Source: Hysterangium stoloniferum (Eukaryota; Basidiomycota; Agaricomycetes; Hysterangiales; Hysterangiaceae). Taken from it: a stretch of 64,000 bases of DNA. A program made the translations under genes and the position numbers. Shown here one piece after another: positions 10,047 to 21,841 of this stretch. The notes under the pieces were generated by a model. It ran no database searches. It was not told the origin of the DNA and saw nothing but the letters and a program-made list of their open reading frames with translations. The stretch is from contig WHVD01000165.1 in the NCBI GenBank assembly GCA_015178975.1, positions 114,158 through 178,157 of the forward strand, written 5' to 3'. How positions within the stretch are numbered: the stretch's first letter is position 1; every line of letters begins with the position of its first letter.

Positions 10047-13000
10047 TCAATGTATGTCGGAATATTTTTGATAACGTATTTGCGCTTTCTGGATATTTGA
10101 TTTGAGATGTTTATGTAAAGCTTCAAGATCTGACGTATAATCGCAAGCTAGAGCAGAAGCTAGATCTTTTTCAGGGTGAATTTCTAACAATGGATGATAA
10201 CCTTTATTAGCAAAAAATGGTGTTTCACCAGTTGTTTCAGAAGGTGCATTGTTGTAAGCGAATTCGGCTAAAGGAAGTAATTCGGCCCAATTGTCTTGTT
10301 GATAATTGGAATATATTCGTAAATATTGTTCGAGGGTTTGATTGACTTGTTCAGTTTTTCCATCGCCTTCAGGATGATATCCTGAAGTGAAATGTAATTT
10401 CATGTCGAGTGCTGTTCCGAGAGATCAAAAGAAATGTGACACAAATTCGGATCCTCGATTGGAAGTTACATGACTTGGGACTCCATGTTTTGAAAAGAAA
10501 TGTAATACAAAAAGTCGAGCGAGTTTGGGAGCATTGATCATAGTATAAGTTGGAATGAATATTGCTTGTTTTGAAAGTCGATCAATGATTACAAGTATTG
10601 AGTCGTAACCATTCGAGGTCGGTAATTGTTCGATAAAGTCCATAGAGATTGAATGCCATGGTCGAAGAGGAATCAGAAGTTGCTTAAGTAATCCAACGGG
10701 TCGATGTTGTGGAGTTTTCGATTTTGTACATGTTACGCATGATTGAATAAAATCTTGAATATCTTGTCGGAGTCGTGGCCAAAAGAAATCTCGATATATT
10801 GTTCAATACATTTTCGTTTGACTGAAATGGCCTGCAGTAATATGATCATGTCGTGATTGAAGAACTCAAAGTCGGAGAGTTTGATAATTGGGAACGTAAA
10901 TTCTGTTTCAGAAACATAAAAGTCTTGTTTGTTCTTTTGCCAATCTTCTTCAGTACTGTCGGAAATCTGTCAAATTTTGTCGAGAATAAATTGATCTTCT
11001 TTTTGAGCTTTGAGTATATCTTTCAATAGTTGATCTGTATCCATAATGAGAGTAGCTTTTCTCGCTATTGGAAGATAATATGTTGCACGTAAGGAAGCTT
11101 GAATTTGCTCATTTGTAAATACCGGTGAAAGATTAGTCGGATTCTTTATCAAGTAGTCAGGTTCATTTGGATAAATGTCATTTCTTCTTGAAAGAACATC
11201 TGTTTTTAAATTTAGTTTTCCCAGTCGAAATTGAATAATCAAATTAAAGGTCAATAAATATTCTGCCCATCGAGCTTGTCATTAGGACAAAATTCAAGTT
11301 GTCGCAAAATATTCGAGATTCTTGTGATCCGTTAAAACTTCAATTGGTTCTTTTGTTCCTTCGAAATAATGTCGCCAAATTTTGAAAGATTCAAACATTG
11401 CCAATAATTCTTTATTGTAAGTGTCGGAGTTAATTTTGGAGGTTGAAAGAGTTCTTGAATGATAAGTGACTAGATGAATCTTGTTATCGGGAGTCTGCAT
11501 AGAAAATATTGAAGCTATAGCATGATCAGAAGCGTCAGTTTCGAGTATAGGTTTATAGTCTGGATTCCAATGAATTAAAATCGGAGCTGTAGTAAATTCT
11601 TTTTTCAAATAGTTAAATGCATGTCGACATTTTTCATTGAAATGCCATTGAACCTTTTTTCAAGTAGGTCGAGTCAATGGTAAAACAATTTCAGAATAAC
11701 TTGGAATAAATCTTCGATAGAAATTCACGAATCCTAAAAATGATTGAATGTTGTGAACGTTTTGTGGTTCGGGCCAGTCTTGAATAACTTTGATTTTTTC
11801 TTCATCCATATATACACCTTGAGGGGAAATAACATATCCTAGAAACTTGACACTGGTTTTGTGAAATTCACATTTTTCGGGTTTTGCAAATAATCAATTT
11901 TGTTGAAGCCGTCGAAGAACTTCTCGAACTTGTCATAAATGTTCTTTGAGATTGTTGGAAAATATTAGTATGTCATCAAGATAGATAATTACCCAAATAT
12001 CAAGTAAATCTGAAAATATTTCATTCATTAATTGTTGAAAGGTTGCCAGAGCGTTGCATAATCCAAAAGGCATAACCAAATATTCGAAAGATCCATATCG
12101 AGTCCGAAAGGCTGTTTTCCACTCGTCTCCAGGAGCAATCCTAACTAAATTATAGGCACCTCGGAGATCGATTTTCGTAAAATATTTTGCCATTCGAAGT
12201 CGATCCAAAAGATCAGGAATTAAAAGAAGTGGATATCGGTTTTTCTGTGTAATTTTATTAAGTCCTCGATAGTCAACGCAAAGTCGTAGGCTTCCGTCTT
12301 TCTTCTTAACACATAAAATCGGTGCGCTGGCAGGAGATTGCGACGATCGAATAAACTTCTTCAAAAGGTTCTCTTGGAGATATTCTTGTAGCACTTGAAG
12401 TTCTGTCTCAGATAACGAATAGATCGGACCCATAGGTGGAATAGTTCCTTCTTCTAATGGGATAGTGTGATCATAACTTCGATGTTGAGGTAAAGCTTCA
12501 GCTTCTTTCTTGTCAAAAACATCTGAGAAGTCGGAATATTTGGTCAGAATGTTCGGTATGTCGAATGAAGTCAAAGTCATAGTTTTTGTACCAGAGGCCT
12601 TACAAGTCTTGAAAGATTCGTCGCAAATAAAGACCACAAAGGTTTGAGAGTCTTTTGCTTTCACAGCTCGTAAGAAAGTCTTTTGATTGACTATGTTGAT
12701 ATTCGGATTAACAGTCTCGGATTTCGATTCTTCACAGATTTTCTCAGATGTCAATGAATGACTCGCCAAGGTCGAAGCATGCTTCTCTTCCAATAACGTT
12801 TCAATTGACGGTTGAATCGGATTCAGATTTGTCGAAGGTGTCGAAGTAGGTTCGAATGATATATGGCCAGATCGCCAGTCAATCGCAGGATTGTATTGCT
12901 TCAGCCAGTTGAGTCCTAATACCACTTGACAAGACAAGTCGAGATTGGTTAGAAAGAATTGTAATTTTTGAATTTGCCCAGATGGAAAATAAACTTGTAA

Positions 13001-13216
13001 TGTAGTTGTATACGTGATTTGTCCTAATGTTGGAGTCAATCTGTCAATTAATTTTAATGATAACGGATTTTTCAATTGGTTGAAAGATAGGTTATTTTGT
13101 CGTGCAAACGTTTTGTCCATAAAAAGATGACTAGATCCTGAATCAATTAATGCTTTCATTTTCGGAATTTTTTTCAATTTAAGTTCAATAATTAAAGAAT
13201 CAGAAATTGTTACCAC
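10047..13216 (-). pseudogene. Gypsy2 pol: protease, RT, RNase H, integrase (stops)
   Basis: Domains on the minus strand: retropepsin ALIDSGSSHLFMD (about 13115-13155); RT with PYPLL-type fingers and the palm motif IIYLDDILIFS (about 11965-11995); RNase H with ETDASDHA and LTDHKNLEYF (11290-11610); an eroded HHCC module (10740-10900); integrase core with DFIEQLPTS, TSNRGSEF and GDGKTEQVNQ (10330-10640). The open 427-codon stretch 11933-13216 is followed by pieces broken by stops. I see no clear chromodomain before the frame ends. As in Gypsy1, several stops replace expected Arg codons. Confidence 0.88.
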
Positions 13217-13229
13217 TCGTAATATTACA

Positions 13230-14410
13230 CAGGAACCTTTTTTGGCGTGATCGAGTCTTTTTCAATACTCTTCACATGCCTGAAGAGTATCCCTTTTCAA
13301 TTTTCCGATTTAACATTTGATGTTCGATTTGACTGGTCAGATTGAGTTGTCAAATCTTGGACTTCAATGATTCATCCTTTTGCAATTTGACGAGTTTTTC
13401 TTTTTGGACAATCCCTTGCCGAATGACCTTTCTCTCCACATAATATACATAACCCTTCTTTAAATCTTCTGTCTCATTCGGCAGGAAGTAATTGTCCATC
13501 AGGTCCTAAAATTGTCGAAGATGGTTTCACTTGAGTCGAAGGCCTAAATGTTCTTGAAGTCAAAGTTGTCGGTTTTGAAGTCGAAGGTGTTCATGATGTC
13601 GAAGGATAAGTCATAGGCATTGTCGATTGTCTTCTTTCAAATCTTTGCGGAGTCGAACTTGATTCTGTTTCACATTGTCATTCATTCTCTTGCATCCAAT
13701 AGTAAGAATCAAGTTGAAGGGCTGCCGTTCGCAGTTCGGCAAAACTTTCAGGCTGAACTTGAAGCTTCACTATTTCACCCTTAATTCAATTCAGAAGTCC
13801 TTTATAAAATCATTGTCATAAAGTGAATTCATCATATTGAGTTTGAGCAGCGAGACTTGTAAATTGAATCGAATACTTCGCAACATGATGATGAGCTTTC
13901 ATTCGAAGATTATCGAGTTTTTCTTCAGCTTCTCCTTCTGCATCAATTTCTCCAAACTGAGCATATAATTCATCTAGAAAATCAAGATAATCCACAAGGA
14001 AAGATGGCGGAGGAATTGGGGGATTTAATAGAAAAGGTTGCCACCACTCTTGAGCTGTTTTCTGGAAATACGAAGTTACCATCATAATTTTCGATTGATC
14101 GGATTCAAATGATTTTGGTCGAGATCGAAAGACCATTTCGCATTGAGTGATAAAATTCTTCAACATTGAAGGTTCTTCTCCAGTAAACTCTTTGGGCTTA
14201 TTCACTGTGATTTCGGGCTCCTTCGAAGATATCTGGTTCCTTCAATACTTTTCCGAGTGCATCTCCGAAATGTCAAAACATTGTTTCATCCTCAGACGTA
14301 ACAGGTTCGGGACGTGGAGATTCGGGCAAAGATGTTAAAGGGGATTCGGATTCTTGAATTGGCAAGATCGGCTCTTCTCAAACTTCTTCAGGTTCTCGGG
14401 TTGAAGACAT
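13230..14410 (-). pseudogene. Gypsy2 gag with CCHC knuckle
   Basis: The probable start is the ATG at 14410 (minus). The Gag core (EFTGEEPSMLKNFITQCEM and following residues, 13816-14205) is typical of gypsy Gag. A CCHC knuckle (LCILCGEKGHSARDCP) lies near 13410-13460. TGA codons at about 13813, 13783 and 13680 interrupt it where Arg would be expected. Protease follows after about 200 bp in the pol frame. Confidence 0.78.
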
Positions 14411-14555
14411 CACAGTTCTTCTAGTTTTGGTTAAAGGAGAAACTGGAATTCACAATGGCCGAATAACTCTCAGCTCAAAGTGCTGTGGAACTTGATGCTT
14501 TGGTAGTCTCGGATCGTGTCCTGGGCTTCATCAACAGTTGACAGTTGAAATATAC

Positions 14556-14985
14556 TGTCACAAATCAATTATTCTTCAATAAAGTCGAATAATATTCTAC
14601 TAATCAAACTCGAAAGCCTCATTCGACGAAGTATATATTCACCCTGTCGATGAAGTAAGAGGCTATTACCAGTCGCGAGAACTCACGGAAGTATTTGTTG
14701 AAGAAGTTACAACAAGATAGATTACTAATATCACTAATATACAGATATTTCGACTGACTTCCCTCGCTCCTTTTGTAGCCCTTTTATGCTTTTCGTCGTA
14801 TCGTTATGACTATGTTATGAACTAATTATGAAATCATATATGACGTTGAAATGAGACATGTTGAAAGAGATTTGATGGTGTCGAATAATGTTCGGTTTTG
14901 TTGAGTTGAATTCGATAGGTCAAAGAGTTGTCGAAAGTTACCTTTGAATGTTTGTGAGAATATGTGACATGTGACGGTTGTGACA
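14556..14985 (-). repeat. Gypsy2 5' LTR (430 bp)
   Basis: Plus-strand sequence starts TGTCACAAATCAATT at 14556 and ends GTTGTGACA at 14985. CTCAG follows at 14986-14990, repeating 8825-8829. It has the same length as the other LTR. Confidence 0.92.
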
Positions 14986-14990
14986 CTCAG

Positions 14991-15031
14991 TCATAGTGCA
15001 AGTCAGTGTGGTCTAGAGAGTCGCCCTTACA
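14991..15031 (+). repeat. Gypsy1 3' LTR, last 41 bp
   Basis: This is the end of the Gypsy1 3' LTR (...CGCCCTTACA), matching 3298-3338 and resuming after the Gypsy2 insertion. It is followed by ATCTG, the Gypsy1 target duplication. Confidence 0.9.
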
Positions 15032-15036
15032 ATCTG

Positions 15037-16430
15037 GAAACTCCGGGTGAATTCCTTTAATTGTGTCCAATATTGACTAGCCAGTGTGTGGGATCTGCAC
15101 ATGGTCAGCATCAAGTAAGTGTGTCCCAGCCAAACAGGGTATACAATTATTGGGTGCAAGACCTGCAATCAATGCCTGCTCTGGTGTATCAGCAATATAG
15201 AATAATGGTGCTAGTATTACCTTGCAAATATATCCTTCACTGTCCACCATTTCTATAGGTGTCACTGTAAATGGAATCACTGGTTTCATGACTTCTCTCA
15301 TGCACATGTGGCACAGGCACCTTGACAAGATGCCTGGTAAAAGACTGGCCTGTGTGGGATTTTGAAATTCCAAGTGGGAGAATTTCCCCTCAGGAATAAA
15401 GGCAAGAGGTAAGAAAGCCCATTTACTTGGCTTTGCACGAACATTTTGGCGAATATGTGCTGAGGAAATAAGAAGAGGTTTGACCTTCTTATCACCAGTC
15501 AACTGTACAGATGAGTACTATCTGTTGTCATGATAAAGGGATTGATTGTAAGATTGGGAAATTTTCTCTGTAATTCATTCCATGCTTCACCACTTGGAAT
15601 TTCACTATAACAGTGAATTGTTCCTTCTCCATCCACATACTCCTCATATGGTAATAGCAGCTGTGGATCTTTAGGTGCCTCTGGCAAAGTAATCCACCTT
15701 GCATTCCAAGGTGGCAAGCCAGGCAAGGCCTCAATGCGATTTATAAGATCACTACTGGTCTTGAATGATGGTACATGCCCAGGAGCATTGACCTGTATGA
15801 GTATGAAATGAGTAAGCACAACTATATGCCTCAAAAGGATTGTGTTACCCAAGGTAAATTGAGAAACTTATCAATCTGAGTATTGGGAAGTCCACTACTC
15901 CCTAGCCAATTAGCTAATTGCCACTCCTCTTCTGTTGCAAATGGAAAAAATGGGGCATTTGGATTCTCATTTTGTTTAGTTTTCTCATAGGGAGTGTCAG
16001 CTTTCTGAAGCTTCTTTGCAACATTTGAAAATGGAAATTTGTAATAGCACTTTGGAAAGTCAGAAGTATTTGTATGGTCCCGAGTGGTTGATCCGGCAGG
16101 ATTAGGAATGCATTGAGGAGTAGCATTCCCCACTGAGCAGTCAACATCCATACTATCCATGGAATTACCAGTATCCATGTTATTCATGGAATCATCAATC
16201 TCCCAACCACCATAATTATCATCACTGTCTGAACTATCTTCCTCAGGCTCTTCATAAAACCTGGGAAGATTATTTGGAAGTGGAAAAGATGAAGAATTGT
16301 CAAGATTAATCTCTTTATAGTCCTGAGATTCTAACCATGCTTGACAAGAGGGTGACTTTGCCATATGAACTGATAAACTGCTGTTAGATCCACAAGTAAC
16401 CTTGTATAAAGGTGAAGGACAAATAGGCAT
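15037..16430 (-). pseudogene. Plavaka/KDZ-type transposase, N-terminal half
   Basis: The start is taken as the ATG at 16430 (minus), opening with a degenerate C...C...L..H zinc-finger-like segment (PLYKVTCGSNSSLSVHMAKS) as in Plavaka proteins. An acidic Ser/Asp-rich linker follows. A 56-nt intron at 15793-15848 is in phase 0. The conserved block 'INRIEALPGLPPW...' follows, then a '...DSTHLYS/LTGDKK' region corresponding to the family's catalytic-domain start. A one-base deletion near 15500 shifts the frame, and TAG at 15077-15079 interrupts it. The gene then runs into the Gypsy1 insertion and continues at 3031-1434. The stops and frameshift show it was already decayed or decayed afterwards. 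Confidence 0.8.
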
Positions 16431-16689
16431 TTTAAGTGTTGTGAGATGGTCAGTAAAGAGAACAACCACAAGGGAGATCAGTGGAGATCAGTTGAGTGAT
16501 GAGTGATTTCTGCAGTCATGTGATTAACAGCCCTTTTTGGAGCTCCTTATAGTATCATGAGTTTAATTTTCTTTTTACCTTTATATTCTATAAAAAAACC
16601 CTTCAAAACAAAAAGAGTATAAAAATATAAAAAGAAAATTCTTATGAGTAAACAAGACAAAAAACAAAAAAACAAGGTATACTGAAGGT

Positions 16690-17519
16690 TGTAATGTATT
16701 CAGGGGTTTCTCTTAGATAGCTCAATATATGCTAAAGTGTCACAGAGCTTCAACAATAAAACAAGCAAAGGTCCAGTAATTTAAATACTGATAGATTAAT
16801 GAGCTGCACTATTAAGCTTAAACAACTCAAATAAATGCTTATTTTGATTATTGAAAGGTTCAATAGAACAATATATGACTCTTTTAGCAAATAAAAGAAC
16901 TATTCCTTGAGAATAGGGGCTAGAAGATGAGTATATACGCAGTAACTTAGCAGAGACTTGATATAAAGCTTCAGATTCTTGGATGCTTATTTGTAACTAT
17001 TAATAGTTATTTAACAAGGTGTTAAATAATTTATTAATAGAGAAAGTAATGTGTGTTGGATTATTTGAGTGCTTGTACTTTATTAATTCAATAAACTTAG
17101 GGCTGGGCCTTGAATAATCTAGTATTGGCAGGGACTTCAGTAAGAATACTTATTAGGTTTATTATGTAATTAATAAGCCTAAAGGGTAGCTGTGAGGCTG
17201 GGGGAACTTAGATGATTAGCTAAGTTCAAGAGTTGCTGACAAAGATTCAAGATTCTGCAAGTGTAGGTGCTTGCAGTTAGTATATCAGACTAAGGCTATT
17301 ATTGTACTTAGGATGATTAGATAAGCTTCTGAGCTGTGCAGTAAAATATGTGTCAGATAGATTGATTTTATTGGAAACTTGGCCCTCCTTATATACATTT
17401 TGATAACTAAATATTTAATCATTTATTTATTTTATGAGGTCATTATTTAGGTCATAATGACCTCACATTCTACTTATTTTTTACCCTTTATTTACCATGT
17501 GATTCCCCTCTCTGAGACA
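16690..17519 (-). repeat. Probable solo LTR (830 bp), family R
   Basis: On the minus strand this reads TGTCTCAGAGAGGGG... to ...AATACATTACA with a TATATAAGG box near 17390. The flanks AAGGT (16685-16689) and AGGGT (17520-17524) could be a target duplication with one mismatch. The left ~560 bp is repeated at 57454-58014 with about 95 percent identity by eye, which proves it is a dispersed repeat. No internal retroelement sequence is attached. Confidence 0.5.
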
Positions 17520-17524
17520 AGGGT

Positions 17525-18720
17525 TTCAACCTTTGGCTTGAACATGAAGGTTCAAGGCCACGGTCCCGGGACGGAAGCAATTGATGAGTCAGCGGATTCA
17601 AATAATGACTCGAGTAGTCACATCCGTGACTTGTGTGATATCCCGACACTGGAGGCTTATCTAATAGGTCACATGACTCCAAAAATGCGCACATTGGAGC
17701 AAACAATGTGCCGAAAAGCAATAACTAAGTAAATAAAATATAAATAATTAGTTAAAAATTATAATAAATTAACTAAGATATAATAGCATTATATGAGCTT
17801 ATATATGCTATTATGATCATGTGTTTGGATGGAGAAGAAATCGGGAAGGACTTCAAGGATGAGTTGGGAGGCTTGTATGAAGATGGCGCAGCTGCTGCTC
17901 TAGTAGCAGATGTCAAGGTCGTATTGATCTGAATAGTCATAGGCGTGGGTGGCTTCGTCAAAAGACTCCTCCACTTGCCATATTTGTTTCCATTCATCAA
18001 GGTCTCGCCATTACTATGGCTCGTGAAGCAGATGGCATTGTCAAAAAACTCCTCGGCTTGCCAGACATGTTTCCATAAGGTTAATGCTGAAGTTTAGGTG
18101 GGGTTTGTGCAAGATCTGTTGGGGAATCGTTAAACAATTTATCATAGTATTGAGAGTGATACACATGCTTGGATCTAAACCAAAAGTGTGACCTGTCGAA
18201 ATGAGATATTGGGTGAATTTCACACTGCGGCTATGCAAGAGATGATTTTTAGAATGAAGAAGAGAGATAGATGCCCATGACTAGAAGTGCAGGAACTCAG
18301 ACACAGATACAGAGACCAAGAAGCGGAGGATAGTTCGACCAGTGGGCACTGAGGACCACAATCGTACACAACTTGTTGCTACTATCCCGAGTGACTAAGT
18401 CTAACAATGATAGGTCAGAATAATACAATGATAAATTAATATACCTGATATGTGAAAGCACCAGGATGAAAGGAAGGAATAACATGTGGCCATGAGGGAT
18501 AGCATCATATAATATATTCAAATATCCACTCATCAACAAAACGTGGATGAATGGCCACACAATGACTATTGCTATAGTGACCCATTGACCAAAATAGATG
18601 CCAGCATGGTTCTTGCAAACCTAACTTTGTAGTTCAGGGCAAGAAAGGCCCTGCAGGAAAAATATATATACATGATGCCTAATAACCCGGTGATTCTGAA
18701 AAATAGGAATGACGGACCTT
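17525..18720. other. Region with degenerate ORFs, no identifiable gene
   Basis: Minus-strand fragments at 17773-18000 and 18041-18238 can be read through a shared exon-like text with several stops, and may be the relic of one gene, but I cannot name it. A sequence related to 38930-39000 (AACTCAGACACAGATACAGAGA-like) appears at 18285-18310 and suggests another LTR relic. The rest is featureless. Confidence 0.3.
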
Positions 18721-20960
18721 GAAGTTTTGAAATGGTGATCAAGTTTTTGATGGAGAGGTTTTTGAACAGCGATGAAACACTCTTGAATGGTGACAAAGAT
18801 GTTTTCAAACAGCGATGACATTTATGAACGGCAACGAAGAGGTTTTGGAATGGCGAAGATGTTTTTGAACAGTGTTTCGAACGGTGACAAAGACATTTTC
18901 AAACAGTGGTGATGTTTATGAATGGCAAAGAAGAGGTTTTGGAATGGCGAAGATGTTTTCAAACAGTGATGAGACACTTTTGAATGGTGACAATGATGTT
19001 TTTAAACAGCGATGACATTTATGAACGGCGACCAAGATGTTTTGGAATGGCGATCACTGCCGGGGATGCCCACTTTGAAGACTGGGTCCAGCGAAGACAT
19101 TTTCGAATGGCAATGAAGAGATTTTTGAATAGCAATCACATTTGTGAATAGCGATGAAGACGTTTTTGTATGGTGACAGAGAAGTTTTTCAATGCGCAAG
19201 GCATTTTTGAATGGCGATGAAGATGTTTTTGAAGTTTAAAAACAGTGATGAAGAGGTTTTTGAACAGCGACAAAGAAGTTTTCAAACAGTGATCAAGTTT
19301 ATGAACAGTGATGAAGAGGGTTTTGAATGGTGACGAAGACCTTTGATCAGTATTCTGAATGGCGACAGAGAAGTTTTTCAATGGGCAAGGCATTTTTGAA
19401 CAGTGACAAAGAAGCTTTTGAACAGTGATCAAGTTTGAAAATGGTGATGAAGAGGTTTTTGAACGGTGACAAAGAAGTTTTCGAACAGCAATCAAGTGTA
19501 TGAATGGCAGTGAAGAGTGTTTTGAATGGCGACGAGGACATTTGATCAGTATTTTGAACAGCAATGACAATAACTTTTGCCAACGGTGAAATGGCGAAGA
19601 AGACATTTGATCAGTGTTTTAAATGGCGACGAAAACATTTGATTGGTATTTTGAATGGTGATGACAATAACGTTTGCCAATGGTGAAACGGTGAAGAAGA
19701 CTCTTGATCAGTGTTTTGAATGGCAATGAAGACGTTTGATCGGTATTTTAAATGGCGATGACAATAACATTTGCCAACGGTGAAACAGCGAAGAAGACCA
19801 TTTTGATTAGGGTTTTGAATGGCGATGAAGACATTTGATTGGTATTGTGAATGGCGATGAAGACATTTGATCAGTATTTTGAACGGCGATAACAATAATG
19901 TTTGCCAATGGTGAAACAGCGAAGAAGACCATGTTGATTAGTGTTTTGAATGGCAATGACAATAACATTTCCCAACAGTGAAATGGCGAAGAAGACATTT
20001 GATCAGCGTTTTGAACGGTGATGCTGACGTTTGATAGGTATTTTGAATAGTGATGACAATAACATTTGCCAATGGTGAAATGGCGAAGAAGACCATTTTG
20101 ATTAGTGTTTTGAACGGCAACAAAGACATTTGATCGGTATTTTGAATGGTGACAAGGCATTTCAATTAGTGTTTTGAATGGTGACGAAGACATCTGATCG
20201 GTATTTTGAATGGCAATGAAGACATTTGATCGTTATTTTGAATGGCGATGAAGACATTTGATCGTTATTTTGAACGGTGACGAAGGCATTTTGATTGGTA
20301 TTTTGAATGGTGACCACAATAATGTTTGCCAATGGTGAAACAGTGAAGGAGAGGATTTGAAACGACGATGAAGACCATTTTGATTAGTGTTTTGAATGGT
20401 GACGAAGGCGTTTGATCGGTATTTTGAACAGCAATGACAATAACAGTGACAGAGTGATGGGGAGGATTTGACAATGGCGATGAAGACCATTTTGATTAGT
20501 GTTTTGAACAACGATGAAGACCTTTTCATTGGTATTTGAACGGTGATGACTATAACGTTTGACAACGGTGAAACAGTGAAGAAGACAATTTGAAACGATG
20601 ATGAAGACATTTTGATTAGTGTTTTGAATGGCGATGACAATAACATTTGTCAATGGTGAAACAGCGAAGGGGAGGATTTGACAATGGCGATGAAGACCAT
20701 TTTGATTAATGTTTTGAATGACGACAAAGATGTTTTGATCAGTATTTTGAATGGTGATGACAATAACGTTTACCAATGGTGAAACTATGAGGTAGATGAT
20801 TTGAAACGGTGATGAAGAAAATTTTGATCAGTGGTTTTGAATGGTGATGAAGATGATTTCGAGGGCGTGTCAACGGTGGAGGGGCAACAGTTTGAATGGC
20901 AAAGACAATGTTTGAAATGGCAAAGACAGTATTTTGAATGGTGAAGGCGACGGTTCGGAT
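18720..20960. repeat. 2.2-kb degenerate minisatellite (~21-nt unit, ~100-bp higher order)
   Basis: The whole stretch consists of variants of TTTTGAATGGCGATGAAGA, spaced roughly 21-22 nt. From about 19560 a higher-order unit of roughly 90-120 bp appears, marked by the recurring GACAATAACGTTTGCCAA and the following GGTGAAACAGCGAAGAAGAC. Divergence is high and transitions dominate. Because the unit is near 21 nt, several minus-strand frames stay open for 70-150 codons with heptad-like repeats. These frames overlap each other and have no start or splice logic, so I do not call genes. Confidence 0.85.
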
Positions 20961-21079
20961 GGTGAAGACACCCCTCTCAATGCCATGTGCAAATGAGGTC
21001 TCGTTCACGGGGGGAATACACATAGGTTTGGGCAAAGCATTTCTGCCAAAACAATCTAAATCATCATTACATAGAACAA

Positions 21080-21460
21080 GCTTAGGCAGAACATTTCTTA
21101 TTCCTGGGGTTGGCACCCCAGACCCCCCAGGGGGTTCCCCCTTGACCTCCAACTTAAATGATAGAGAGGAATAGATGATCCCCAAACCCTAAACCCTAAA
21201 AAGGGCTACCAACTCTATCAAGAGCATCAAACACTCTAAAATGAATCAAAATAGTATGAAATGGAAAGCTTTTCTTCAAAAACAAGCTCATAACTTGAAA
21301 ACATACTTGACTTCTAAAATAAACAGATATCACTCATTCTATCTCTATTCAAAGCTTAGGCAGAGTATCTCTACCAAAACAAATCATCAACACATAGGAA
21401 AAGCCTAGGCAAAGTATTTCCTATTCCTGGAGTTGGCACTCCAGACCCCCTATATGGATA
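21080..21460 (-). repeat. Two partial copies of the ~325-bp tandem repeat
   Basis: The marker CACCCCAGACCCCC (21115) recurs as CACTCCAGACCCCC at 21437, a spacing of 322 bp. Read on the minus strand it matches the units at 35596-36550 (marker GGGGTCTGGGGTGCCAA, then a 'CCTATGTGTTGATGATTTAGACTG'-like text). A two-copy TTAGGG-like string (CCCTAAACCCTAAA, 21188-21201) lies inside the unit and is degenerate in the other copies. Confidence 0.75.
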
Positions 21461-21841
21461 TTACATAAGGACATTATGTTCCATCAAACTATACATGATA
21501 GAGCATGTTAAAAAATAGTTTGGTGATTTCTACTATTTTATATACTGAGGTATTAGCTATATAGTTTGAAACTGCAAAACATTGGATACATTTTGTGAGT
21601 CACTTATACATATCTAGATCATCCCTTCCATAGAAACCTCTAGAGCCAGTAGATAATGCCCCACTGTCAGTAGAGATGAGGTTGGGTCCATATTGGGTGT
21701 GATTGAGGGTAGGGAAGGGAAGGGTGCTGGTATGCAGGGTGTGTATGAATGGCAAATCTCTGGCCTACAACAGATATATCAAAGGATAGCATTTGTGCTG
21801 CTTTCTTTGCAGGTTTTTCACCATTCTATACCTGTATTTTA

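Larger units (their letters stand above)
8830..14985 (-). mobile_element. Gypsy2: decayed Ty3/gypsy element nested in Gypsy1 LTR
   Basis: This is a 6156-bp element on the minus strand with 430-bp LTRs and target duplication CTCAG at 8825-8829 and 14986-14990. Read on the minus strand the order is 5' LTR (14985-14556), gag, protease, RT, RNase H, integrase, then about 790 bp holding an opposite-strand ORF, a polypurine tract (ACAAAGGGAGGATAC, 9274-9260) and the 3' LTR (9259-8830). A solo LTR of the same family lies at 54795-55225. Many stops are present, so it is inactive, but it is younger than Gypsy1. Confidence 0.92.
3037..15031 (+). mobile_element. Gypsy1: decayed chromodomain Ty3/gypsy element, split by Gypsy2
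   Basis: This is a complete Ty3/gypsy retrotransposon with TG...CA LTRs of 302 bp and a 5-bp target duplication ATCTG at 3032-3036 and 15032-15036. Without the nested insertion it is 5834 bp. The order is LTR, gag, protease, RT, RNase H, integrase, chromodomain, a polypurine tract (AAAAGGGGGGGTGA, ending at 8568), then LTR. Its 3' LTR is interrupted at 8829/8830 by Gypsy2. It inserted into the Plavaka transposase gene, so it is younger than that gene and older than Gypsy2. Several stops and frameshifts make it non-autonomous. Confidence 0.92.

Noticed and set aside
18572..20776. Many long minus-strand open frames (70-156 codons) with heptad-like repeats
   Set aside because: They overlap in different frames and exist because the underlying repeat unit is near 21 nt and poor in stops. 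There is no start context, splice logic or domain.
21185..21205. Telomere-like CCCTAA repeats (also 34919-34937)
   Set aside because: Only two to three units, one of them inside the 325-bp repeat unit. Too short and internal for a telomere.
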